Assembly: GCA_947164805.1 (NCBI GenBank)
Contig: CAMUXX010000072.1
Span: 1 to 5,593 of the forward strand
Length of the DNA stretch: 5,593 nt
Reading direction: 5' to 3'
DNA from: an uncultured Elusimicrobia bacterium
GTDB taxonomy: Bacteria > Elusimicrobiota > Elusimicrobia > Elusimicrobiales > Elusimicrobiaceae
Made by a program: the position numbers and the translations under genes
The notes under the pieces: generated by a model
The model's database searches: none
Seen by the model: only the letters and a program-made list of their open reading frames with translations
What the model was told of the DNA's origin: nothing
Part shown: positions 1 to 5,333 of the stretch, piece by piece
Numbering within the stretch: the first letter of the stretch is position 1
Layout: each line of letters starts with the position of its first letter

Positions 1-1
1 A

Positions 2-1330
2 CATTTAATTGATAGAATTATTACCGATTTACCTGCCCCGACCGGCAACCCAAAGGCCAAAACGCGTGCTTTGATTTTTGATTCTTATTATGATGCTTTT
101 CGCGGTGTTATTATATATGTCCGTATGGTTGACGGTACTATAAAAGCAGGGGATACTTTAAAACTTATGGCGTCCGGGTTTACATCTAAAATTGAAGAAG
201 TCGGTTTTATGACACCCAAACTTCAAAAAAGTGATAAACTTGAGGCAGGCGAAGTTGGTTATATTATTGCAGGTATTAAAGATATTCATCAGGTGCAAGT
301 GGGCGATACTGTTACAACAGCCGCTGCCCCTGCTGAAACTGCACTTGCCGGATATCAAGAAGCAAAACCGGTAGTTTTTGCAAGCATTTTCCCGGTGGAA
401 ACAACCGATTATCCGCTTTTAAGAACCGCTATTGAAAAGTTAAATTTATCTGACAGTTCCTTTAGTTATCAGAGTGAAACTTCCAAAGCGCTTGGCTTTG
501 GTTTCCGTCTTGGCTTTATGGGACTTTTGCATATTGAAATTGTTAAAGAACGTCTTGAAAGGGAATTTAATTTATCTTTAATTGCCACAAGTCCGAATGT
601 TATTTACAAGGTAAAATTTACTCCGCGTAAAACTCATCCGCAGGAATTGCTCGCTTTGGCTGATGCCGGAGATGGTTATAAATGGATTGATAACCCGGCC
701 AATTTCCCACCTTACGGCGATATTATTGATATTAAAGAACCGACGATAAAAATTAAAATCGTTGTTCCTATTGCTTATATGGACGGCGTGATGACACTTT
801 TAAAAGAAAAGCGCGGACAATATATTTCTTTGGAAAATCTTTCTTCTGAAAGAGTTGTAATTAACTATTATATGCCGATGGCGGAAATGGTTGTAGATTT
901 TTATAATAAATTAAAATCGGTTTCCAAAGGTTATGCCTCTTTTGATTATGAAATTTCCGATTATCAAAGTTCCGATGTCGTGCTTATGGAAATTTTGATA
1001 CACGGCTCCCCTGTTGATGCTTTAAGTGTTATTACGCATAAAGATAAAGCGGTTTCCCGCGGCAGATTACTTTGCGAAAAATTGAAAGAACTTATCGGCC
1101 GCCAGCAATTTGAAGTGGCACTCCAAGCACGCGTGAACGGTAAAATTGTTGCACGCGAAACCATACCTGCATACCGTAAAGACGTTATCGCCAAATGTTA
1201 CGGCGGTGATATTACGCGTAAACGCAAACTCCTTGAAAAGCAGAAAGAAGGCAAAAAACGCATGAAGAGTATTGGGAATGTGGATATACCGCAAGAAGCC
1301 TTTATTGCCATGCTTAAGATTGAAGAATAA
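2..1330 (+). CDS. lepA: Elongation factor 4 (LepA), C-terminal part, 5' end outside the window
   Basis: LepA is a ribosome-bound translational GTPase that acts on stalled or mis-translocated ribosomes and in ribosome assembly. The frame is already open at base 2, so this is the last 442 codons of a protein usually near 600 residues; the GTPase domain (about 160 residues) lies upstream. Visible parts in order are the end of the G domain and the domain II start (DLPAPTGNP, then ALIFDSYYDAFRGV), domain II (GEVGYIIAGIKDIH, VGDT), domain III (ALGFGFRLGFMGLLHIEIVKERLERE), the EF-G-like domain V (EPTIKIKIVVP, KRGQY, PMAEMVVDFYNKLKS) and the LepA-specific C-terminal domain (RQQFEVALQA, AKCYGGDITRKRKLL, then KQKEGKKRMKSIGNV and PQEAF). 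The C-terminal block is near-identical to the E. coli LepA ending, which separates it from EF-G, TypA and RF3. A TTG at 71 is internal and not the start. The gene ends with TAA and converges on the TPR gene. The part seen is intact. Confidence 0.98.
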   Translation, partial: HLIDRIITDLPAPTGNPKAKTRALIFDSYYDAFRGVIIYVRMVDGTIKAGDTLKLMASGFTSKIEEVGFMTPKLQKSDKLEAGEVGYIIAGIKDIHQVQVGDTVTTAAAPAETALAGYQEAKPVVFASIFPVETTDYPLLRTAIEKLNLSDSSFSYQSETSKALGFGFRLGFMGLLHIEIVKERLEREFNLSLIATSPNVIYKVKFTPRKTHPQELLALADAGDGYKWIDNPANFPPYGDIIDIKEPTIKIKIVVPIAYMDGVMTLLKEKRGQYISLENLSSERVVINYYMPMAEMVVDFYNKLKSVSKGYASFDYEISDYQSSDVVLMEILIHGSPVDALSVITHKDKAVSRGRLLCEKLKELIGRQQFEVALQARVNGKIVARETIPAYRKDVIAKCYGGDITRKRKLLEKQKEGKKRMKSIGNVDIPQEAFIAMLKIEE

Positions 1331-1360
1331 AGATAGGAAATCTGTTTCTTAGGTTTTGTG

Positions 1361-1488
1361 CTAGCGGCGTCTTTTGGGCTAATTTAAATTTTTCTTTTCC
1401 TAGAGTACCGCAAGTTCGCTTCGCTCACTTTACTCCTTGGTACACGTCGTCAAAGAAAAATTTAAATTATCTCCAAAATACTTGCTAG
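1361..1488. repeat. Imperfect inverted repeat, 37-bp arms
   Basis: The arms are 1361-1397 and 1452-1488. They match at 28 of 37 positions with no gaps, and the inner 17 bp (1381-1397 against 1452-1468) match exactly. The right arm lies inside the first copy of the 63-bp direct repeat, so the left arm is a third, inverted and more diverged copy of that core. The 54-bp spacer has its own small inverted repeat (GTACC near 1407 against GGTAC near 1439). There is no T-run right after the right arm, so it does not look like a classical lepA terminator, although it could protect the 3' end of the transcript. Confidence 0.75.
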
Positions 1489-1511
1489 GTTTGTGCGCAC
1501 GGTTTGGCTTT
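1449..1511 (+). repeat. 63-bp direct repeat, copy 1
   Basis: Bases 1449-1491 recur exactly (43 of 43) at 1573-1615. The next 20 bases continue with five mismatches, giving 58 of 63 identical over the pair at a spacing of 124 bp. The unit has an AT-only core (AAAGAAAAATTTAAATTAT) followed by a mixed tail with TTGCTAGG and ACGG. No reading frame or transposase accompanies it. Confidence 0.9.
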
Positions 1512-1520
1512 ATTAAATCT

Positions 1521-1573
1521 GCTGCGCAGCGCGTGAACACTCACATGCGCTACGGTTTTGCGTTTGTGCAGTG
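1521..1573 (+). repeat. Second repeat family, copy 1
   Basis: Aligns without gaps to 1745-1797 at roughly three positions in four. Shared blocks include CGCAGCGCGTG, CACAT and GGTTTTGCG or GGCTTTGCG. It contains the self-complementary CTGCGCAG and a further inverted repeat (AGCGCGTG against CACATGCGCT). It sits between the two copies of the 63-bp repeat, so the gap was probably built from composite units. Confidence 0.65.
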
Positions 1574-1635
1574 TCAAAGAAAAATTTAAATTATCTCCAA
1601 AATACTTGCTAGGTTGACGCGTACGGTTTTGCTTT
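1573..1635 (+). repeat. 63-bp direct repeat, copy 2
   Basis: Partner of the copy at 1449-1511: identical for its first 43 bases and diverging in its tail. The near-perfect identity in non-coding DNA implies recent duplication or homogenisation. With two direct copies and one inverted copy, this looks like a dispersed intergenic repeat family and not a CRISPR. Confidence 0.9.
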
Positions 1636-1644
1636 GTTTTATTA

Positions 1645-1715
1645 TGCTTCCGCATTGCCCTCACCCGCGTGGCGGGCGGAGGGTGGCCCGCGCGGTCTTT
1701 TGCGCGGGACGGATG
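1645..1715. other. GC-rich islet with hairpin
   Basis: About 70 bases, mostly G and C, inside an otherwise AT-rich gap. A perfect 7-bp stem pairs 1687-1693 (CCCGCGC) with 1702-1708 (GCGCGGG) across an 8-base loop. Just upstream, 1658-1668 pairs imperfectly with 1672-1683. No T-run follows on either strand. The composition suggests an inserted or foreign repeat element; I do not recognise its family. Confidence 0.6.
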
Positions 1716-1744
1716 GGGGATAAAATTTACTTATTTATAAATTT

Positions 1745-1804
1745 GCTACGCAGCGCGTGTATACGCACATCTGCTATGGCTTTGCGCTCGTAGCGTAGTT
1801 TTTT
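1745..1804 (+). terminator. Terminator-like hairpin, also copy 2 of the second repeat family
   Basis: Bases 1745-1756 (GCTACGCAGCGC) pair with 1784-1794 with one bulge; alternatively CTACGC at 1746-1751 pairs with GCGTAG at 1793-1798. Six T follow at 1799-1804. This gives a plus-strand intrinsic-terminator shape about 415 bp after lepA, right before the 3' end of the converging TPR gene. The loop is long (about 27 bases) and contains a smaller GCGT/ACGC stem. The distance from lepA makes its role uncertain. Confidence 0.45.
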
Positions 1805-1808
1805 ATGA

Positions 1809-2216
1809 TTACCTAGTTAATATTTTTTTGAGTGCTAAGATGGTTTCATCATTTGGGGAAAGTTCTAATATATTCTTGCAATCTGAAATTGCTTTTTCAA
1901 TTTTTCCAGAGCGTATATAAAAGCGTATTCTTTGTATATAATTGTCAATATTAGTCTTATTTTCATTTATTGCCTTGGTATATAATTTTTCTGCTTCTTC
2001 GTATAGCCCAGCACTTTCGCATACACTTATTATATTCTCGCAAGCATAATATTCGGGATATGCCTTTTTAAAATCTTTAACGGCTTTTTCATATTGTTTA
2101 CTTTCATCATACAATTTTGCTCTTTCCATATAAAGGACTTTTACCTCAGGGTTTCTTTTTATAATTTCACTTAACTCTTTTATTTTTTCTTTAATAGTTT
2201 TTGCTATAATTTTCAT
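1809..2216 (-). CDS. Small tetratricopeptide-repeat (TPR) protein
   Basis: A 135-residue protein made almost wholly of helical TPR units, which normally act as protein-protein binding scaffolds. I see repeat 1 at about residues 22-56 (YMERAKLYDESKQYEKAVKDFKKA), repeat 2 at about 58-89 (ISVCESAGLYEEAEKLYTKAI) and repeat 3 at about 91-124 (IRFYIRSGKIEKAISDCKNILELSPND), each with the usual Gly or Ser, Tyr, Ala and C-terminal Pro positions. There is a short basic leader helix, no signal peptide, no membrane segment and no catalytic domain, so it is probably cytoplasmic. The ATG at 2214-2216 is supported by a GAGG Shine-Dalgarno site at 2225-2228, eight bases upstream. It converges on lepA and lies 281 bp downstream of glcF on the same strand. 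Partner and pathway cannot be named; small TPR proteins with this look are common and unrelated in function. Confidence 0.85.
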   Translation of the reverse strand: MKIIAKTIKEKIKELSEIIKRNPEVKVLYMERAKLYDESKQYEKAVKDFKKAYPEYYACENIISVCESAGLYEEAEKLYTKAINENKTNIDNYIQRIRFYIRSGKIEKAISDCKNILELSPNDETILALKKILTR

Positions 2217-2221
2217 AAATT

Positions 2222-2362
2222 TTACCTCAACTTAAATTCAGCCATATAAAAACGGCTGAGTTTTTTGTGGACAATCAAATGCACAAAACAAACAGCCGTA
2301 ATCGTTGTGAATAACACAACAATTTCGCATACTTTCACCTGCCGGTTACTAATATGCTGCAT
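2222..2362 (-). CDS. Possible 46-residue membrane peptide (doubtful)
   Basis: On the minus strand an ATG at 2360-2362 opens 46 codons ending in TAA at 2222-2224. The peptide has a polar start (MQHISNRQVK), one hydrophobic run at about residues 11-31 (VCEIVVLFTTITAVCFVHLIV) and a basic tail (HKKLSR), a layout seen in small single-span membrane peptides. Its stop lies five bases before the TPR start codon, and the TPR Shine-Dalgarno site is inside its last codons, which would fit translational coupling. Against it: there is no Shine-Dalgarno site of its own, it overlaps strong inverted repeats, and the opposite strand is also open. I do not recognise the peptide. Confidence 0.2.
   Translation of the reverse strand: MQHISNRQVKVCEIVVLFTTITAVCFVHLIVHKKLSRFYMAEFKLR
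2238..2266 (+). terminator. Hairpin plus T-run facing the plus strand
   Basis: TCAGCC at 2238-2243 pairs with GGCTGA at 2254-2259 around a 10-base loop, and six T follow at 2261-2266. This is a compact intrinsic-terminator shape for plus-strand transcription, but no plus-strand gene lies just upstream. It might stop antisense transcripts running through the TPR gene. On the minus strand the same hairpin sits just upstream of the TPR Shine-Dalgarno site without a T-run. Confidence 0.45.
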
Positions 2363-2385
2363 GTTTGTTTTTGGTTTGATTGTCC
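2269..2385. repeat. 117-bp imperfect inverted repeat, candidate structured RNA
   Basis: The outer arms match exactly over 11 bp (2269-2279 GGACAATCAAA against 2375-2385). After a 5-by-3 internal loop a second exact 10-bp stem follows (2285-2294 AAAACAAACA against 2362-2371). The enclosed region carries a perfect 6-bp hairpin with a 5-base loop (2304-2309 GTTGTG, 2315-2320 CACAAC) and a 5-bp stem (2327-2331 GCATA, 2353-2357 TATGC). Together they give a branched fold with a long closing stem. It matches no RNA family I know: no tmRNA, SRP RNA, RNase P or common riboswitch core is visible. The transcribed strand is unknown, and it could be a small mobile repeat instead of an RNA. Confidence 0.55.
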
Positions 2386-2402
2386 TTTTGTATCTACAAA
2401 AG
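2385..2402. repeat. 18-bp near-perfect palindrome
   Basis: CTTTTGTA at 2385-2392 and TACAAAAG at 2395-2402 are exact reverse complements separated by two bases. It abuts the right end of the 117-bp inverted repeat, sharing base 2385, and is followed within four bases by another small inverted repeat (AACCT at 2406-2410, AGGTT at 2417-2421). The symmetry suits a dimeric regulator operator; as RNA it would be a hairpin with about seven pairs. No T-run follows on either strand. Confidence 0.5.
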
Positions 2403-2497
2403 CATAACCTGTACTTAGGTTTCCAAAAACTTCAAATTTTTAATAAGCCTTCTCTTGACTTACGGTTTTCTAACCTCCTTACTAAACTATAAAACTA

Positions 2498-3430
2498 TTA
2501 TATCAAAAATTGTATTGGGATAACTTCCTTTTTAAATTTGTATTTCTTAATAAGTTTTTTGAGGAAAATGTTTTCCCGTTCACTTAAAGTAATTAAAGTT
2601 TTTTGGGGGATATTTTTTAAATATTCTACTGTTTTGGGATGGAAGTTCGGCCCATAATAATACCTATTATTTACAAAGTTTAATGTCTTGTTTTTAAATG
2701 CTTCAAATAATTTCATTTCTTCTTCCTTTGTTTCTTGGGTTAAATATGTGTTTGATAAAACTATTAAACTGTCTTCGGGTAATTTAACAGATTTCGGCTC
2801 CAAAATTTGTGTGATAAATAAAATTTGCTTTATGTCTAATTTAATTTTACTGTCTAAAAATGCATTTTTTATAAGGCGGTAATTTTCAATATCATCAAAA
2901 ATATAAGTTTTAAAATCAGGCAATTTTTTTATAGTATAAGGTGTAAAACAAACACTCTCTTTATATAAAGAACTTTCAAAATTATTTTTCTTTAATAAAT
3001 CTAAACTTTGTTTTATTTGTTTAAAATTTCTTGAGGAAGTTATAAACAAATTATCTGTTTTTTTAAAAAATTTTCTAAAATATATTTTAAAAATCAAATT
3101 TTTAAATAAAGATTTATTTTGTGTTACAGGTGTAATTTTTAAAATATTTTTAAGCCTTTCATTTATATTTTGGGGGACGATTCCCGTCGGGCATAACACA
3201 GCACAGTTATAACAATTTTTGCAGGTTTTAACTGCTTCTAAAATATCTTTCCTGTCTTGTTTCAAATTAAGTTTTTGTTTTGCGAGCAAACATGCAATTT
3301 GCACACGTCCGCGAGGGGAAAACTTTTCCTGTTTTTCTTCTCTATACGCGGGGCAATTTTGCAAGCATAAGCCGCAATGGTTGCACTTTAAAGCATCACA
3401 AAAAATAGTATCAAAGTTTTGTTTCTTCAT
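2498..3430 (-). CDS. glcF: GlcF-like iron-sulfur subunit lacking the CCG domains
   Basis: Iron-sulfur subunit expected to carry electrons from the flavin subunit to the respiratory chain. Two classical [4Fe-4S] motifs are visible: Cys16, 19, 22 and 26 (CNHCGLCLQNCP) and Cys70, 73, 76 and 80 (CKNCYNCAVLCP), joined by the SPRGR element typical of the GlcF/LutA group. GlcF is usually near 400 residues and carries two C-terminal cysteine-rich CCG motifs of the heterodisulfide-reductase type. This protein has 310 residues, and past residue 80 it has a single cysteine (in ESVCFT) and no CCG. The C-terminal two thirds is very rich in Lys, Phe and Asn and encoded by extremely AT-rich DNA (for example 3055-3125). 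The ATG at 3428-3430 has an AAAGG site at 3439-3443, eight bases upstream, and overlaps the end of the upstream dehydrogenase gene by 20 bp, a sign of coupling. Substrate assignment (glycolate or D-lactate) stays open. Confidence 0.82.
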   Translation of the reverse strand: MKKQNFDTIFCDALKCNHCGLCLQNCPAYREEKQEKFSPRGRVQIACLLAKQKLNLKQDRKDILEAVKTCKNCYNCAVLCPTGIVPQNINERLKNILKITPVTQNKSLFKNLIFKIYFRKFFKKTDNLFITSSRNFKQIKQSLDLLKKNNFESSLYKESVCFTPYTIKKLPDFKTYIFDDIENYRLIKNAFLDSKIKLDIKQILFITQILEPKSVKLPEDSLIVLSNTYLTQETKEEEMKLFEAFKNKTLNFVNNRYYYGPNFHPKTVEYLKNIPQKTLITLSERENIFLKKLIKKYKFKKEVIPIQFLI

Positions 3431-5327
3431 CTAAATAACCTTTAAAAATTTTGGGTTTAAAAATATTATTTTTATCAAAGACCTTTTTAAGTTTTATTAA
3501 AGTTTCGTCTATTTTTAATTCATTTTTATTTGTTTTGCTTTTAATTTGATAAGGCAGTAACCTTAAAGTAAATAAAAGCGGTGCCCCAAATGCCCCTTGA
3601 GTACCGGACATAAAATGTATTAAATCATAGCCTGCAGCATTTTTAACAAATTTTCCGCCAACCGTAATTAATCCTTCACCGCAAACGAAGGTCAAACCAG
3701 TAACGAAATCGGCAAAAGCAGTATCTTTTCCGCTTAAAAACAAATCAAGTAAAGAACCTTTCTTTTGTGTTGTAGGTAAGAAAAATTTGCCGGTAAGTTG
3801 TTTATTTAAATCCTCAATTAAAGCTCCTGCCTGTACGGTTAAAGTATAATTTTCTTTATCAAAATCTACTATTTTATTTAATGTTTTTAATTGTTTAAAA
3901 TCAAATTCTTTTGTGCTGAGTGCATCATTATAAAAATTTTGCAAGTCTGCCGGGACATCTTGCTTTTCGTTTTCACAAAGCGGAAGTATTTTTTGAGGAT
4001 TTAAAATATCTTTTTTATCTAAAGCATTTTTTATCTTTTTAAATAAACCGATAGTATCCCGATTAAAAAATATATTCATTGATGCACGCTTTTGAACTGC
4101 TATGCCATGCTCGGCGCTGAGTGTCCCGCCTATTGAAAAGATAAAATTATCAATTTCTTTCGTAGCAAGTTTAATTTGATTTGCTTCAAAATAGTTATTA
4201 TCATCAAATATAATATTTGGGTGCAAATTACCGTCACCGGCATGAAAAACTATTGTACCCCTTAAATTATATTTCTTCAAAATATTTTGTATAAATTCAA
4301 CCGCTTCAGCAAGTTTCGGGCGTTCTACCGCATAGTCAAAAGACATAAGCCCGTTTGCTTGCTTAGCCAAAGCAAGCGCAGCTTTTGCGCGAGTGTTCCA
4401 AATTTGTTTAATTTCCGTTTTATCTAAATTTGTTTTTATTTCTTTCGCTTTATTGTTTTTAAAGATATTCACTATTTGTTTTATATCTTCGGTGATTTGT
4501 TTTTTAGTGCCTTCAAGTTCTGTTATCAAAAGTGTTTTTATATCGCTATTGTTGTATTGTGTTAAGGCTAAAGCATTTTCGTCCATGACTTCTAATGCAC
4601 TTGGTAGAAAACCTAAAGAAATTATTTGTTGTACGGCCTGCATTGTGTCTTTTAAATTTAGAAAACCGGCAATTAAAGTTTCTTTATGTTTCGGTAGCGG
4701 GAGAATTTTGACTTTCAGTTTTGTAATAATACCTAAAGTTCCTTCGCTTTTAACCAGTAAGTGGAGTATTGGGTTTTCTTTTTTTAGACTTAAGATTTTA
4801 CCATCGGCTAAAACGATTTCGGCACCAAGTAAATTTTGAGCACTCGCACCGTACTTTAAACTCTTTGCGCCGCCGGCATTTAAAGCAAAATTTCCACCGA
4901 TGGTGGAAAATGCCCGGCTTGCAGGATCAGGTGCAAAGAAGAAACCTAGCGGTTTTAGAATATCTTGCAAATCTTGGTTTATAACGCCGCTTTCCACAAC
5001 TGCATAATTTTCTTTCGTGTTTATTTCAAGTATTTTATCCAAAGCGGCTAAATTTAAAACAAAGCCACCCTTTATAGGTATACAAGCACCGTCGTGATTT
5101 GAAGCACTCATTCGTACTGTTGCTGAAAAACCATATTTATTTAAAATTTGTAAAACAGGGGAAATTTGCGAAGTGTTTTTAATATTTAAAACTGCTTCCG
5201 GCCTTGCTTTTATGGGGCTGCTGTCATAACTGTTGAGCAAGAGGTCCAACTTGGATATTAAAATATTTTCATCCCCAAGTATTTTTTTAAGTTCTTGCAA
5301 AACTTGTTTAAATTTACTTTCCCGCAT
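3411..5327 (-). CDS. glcD: GlcD-type FAD-linked oxidase fused to a GlcE-like domain
   Basis: Flavin subunit of a glycolate or D-lactate oxidase-type complex (VAO/PCMH family), oxidising a 2-hydroxy acid to the 2-oxo acid. Residues 1-450 follow GlcD: FAD-binding half at about 40-210 with PDPAS (133-137), STIGGNFALNAGG (141-153), KYG (158-160) and SEGTLGIIT (194-202), then the FAD-oxidase C-terminal half with HAGDGNLHP (His362, His369), AEHG (Glu406, His407) and LNPQKILP (442-449). These His and Glu residues correspond to the metal and catalytic positions of D-2-hydroxyacid dehydrogenases. Residues about 460-592 then resemble the middle of GlcE (LNKIVDFD, then LTVQAGALIEDLN, then GGKFVKNAAGYDLIHFMSGTQGAFG). 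GlcD alone is near 500 residues, so this 638-residue protein is a fusion. An in-frame stop lies four codons before the ATG, fixing the start; the only SD-like bases (AGGA) are two bases away. The GxGT loop is replaced (RMSASNHDGA, 72-81). The substrate cannot be decided from sequence. Confidence 0.9.
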   Translation of the reverse strand: MRESKFKQVLQELKKILGDENILISKLDLLLNSYDSSPIKARPEAVLNIKNTSQISPVLQILNKYGFSATVRMSASNHDGACIPIKGGFVLNLAALDKILEINTKENYAVVESGVINQDLQDILKPLGFFFAPDPASRAFSTIGGNFALNAGGAKSLKYGASAQNLLGAEIVLADGKILSLKKENPILHLLVKSEGTLGIITKLKVKILPLPKHKETLIAGFLNLKDTMQAVQQIISLGFLPSALEVMDENALALTQYNNSDIKTLLITELEGTKKQITEDIKQIVNIFKNNKAKEIKTNLDKTEIKQIWNTRAKAALALAKQANGLMSFDYAVERPKLAEAVEFIQNILKKYNLRGTIVFHAGDGNLHPNIIFDDNNYFEANQIKLATKEIDNFIFSIGGTLSAEHGIAVQKRASMNIFFNRDTIGLFKKIKNALDKKDILNPQKILPLCENEKQDVPADLQNFYNDALSTKEFDFKQLKTLNKIVDFDKENYTLTVQAGALIEDLNKQLTGKFFLPTTQKKGSLLDLFLSGKDTAFADFVTGLTFVCGEGLITVGGKFVKNAAGYDLIHFMSGTQGAFGAPLLFTLRLLPYQIKSKTNKNELKIDETLIKLKKVFDKNNIFKPKIFKGYLDEETKL

Positions 5328-5333
5328 AGTCCT

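Larger units (their letters stand above)
1331..1808. other. Repeat-rich non-coding gap between convergent genes
   Basis: I see no gene in these 478 bases. The stretch holds two copies of a 63-bp direct repeat, an inverted imperfect copy of its core just after lepA, two copies of a second diverged repeat, a GC-rich islet near 1645-1715 and a hairpin followed by six T at its right end. Base composition swings from AT-only tracts to GC-only tracts within tens of bases, unlike the flanking genes. The separate parts are listed as their own entries. Confidence 0.8.
2217..2497. other. Structured intergenic gap between glcF and the TPR gene
   Basis: No confident gene is present in this 281-bp stretch. 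It holds a chain of inverted repeats: 2238-2259, 2269-2385 (with inner stems), 2385-2402 and 2406-2421. Both strands carry open frames that would encode hydrophobic peptides, but neither start has a Shine-Dalgarno site. A perfect AAGGAGG lies on the minus strand at 2474-2480 with no start codon at a usable distance. I see no T-rich terminator just after glcF, so read-through towards the TPR gene is possible. Confidence 0.7.

Noticed and set aside
158..1294. Several minus-strand open frames inside lepA
   Set aside because: They are antisense to an intact, highly conserved protein and have no recognisable product.
1331..1345. Terminator right after lepA (AGAT against ATCT)
   Set aside because: The stem is four pairs and no T-run follows at the right place.
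1449..1635. Possible CRISPR
   Set aside because: There are only two direct copies, they are 63 bp long with a 61-bp spacer, the third copy is inverted, and no cas gene is seen.
2269..2385. Retron msr-msd or integron attC site
   Set aside because: The flanking inverted repeats recall a retron, but no reverse transcriptase is nearby. The attC core sequences (GTTRRRY and its partner) are absent at the ends and no integrase is seen.
2269..2385. 6S RNA, SRP RNA, tmRNA or a known riboswitch
   Set aside because: The long stem with a bubble superficially recalls 6S RNA, but the element is too short and lacks the large central open bubble. No conserved cores of the other families are visible.
2265..2492. 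Plus-strand open frame of 75 codons with a hydrophobic stretch
   Set aside because: It starts at TTG with no Shine-Dalgarno site, overlaps the inverted repeats, and its hydrophobicity could come from T-rich DNA. Not supported as a gene.
4000..4080. Fusion of GlcD and GlcE caused by a frameshift or lost stop
   Set aside because: The frame is continuous, codon use and composition do not change, and a plausible polar linker joins the domains. It is read as genuine unless raw data say otherwise.
4393..4839. Plus-strand open frame of 148 codons inside the dehydrogenase gene
   Set aside because: It is antisense to well-conserved GlcD codons (including SEGTLGIIT), and its Phe/Ser-rich product is what the reverse strand of Lys- and Asn-rich genes gives.
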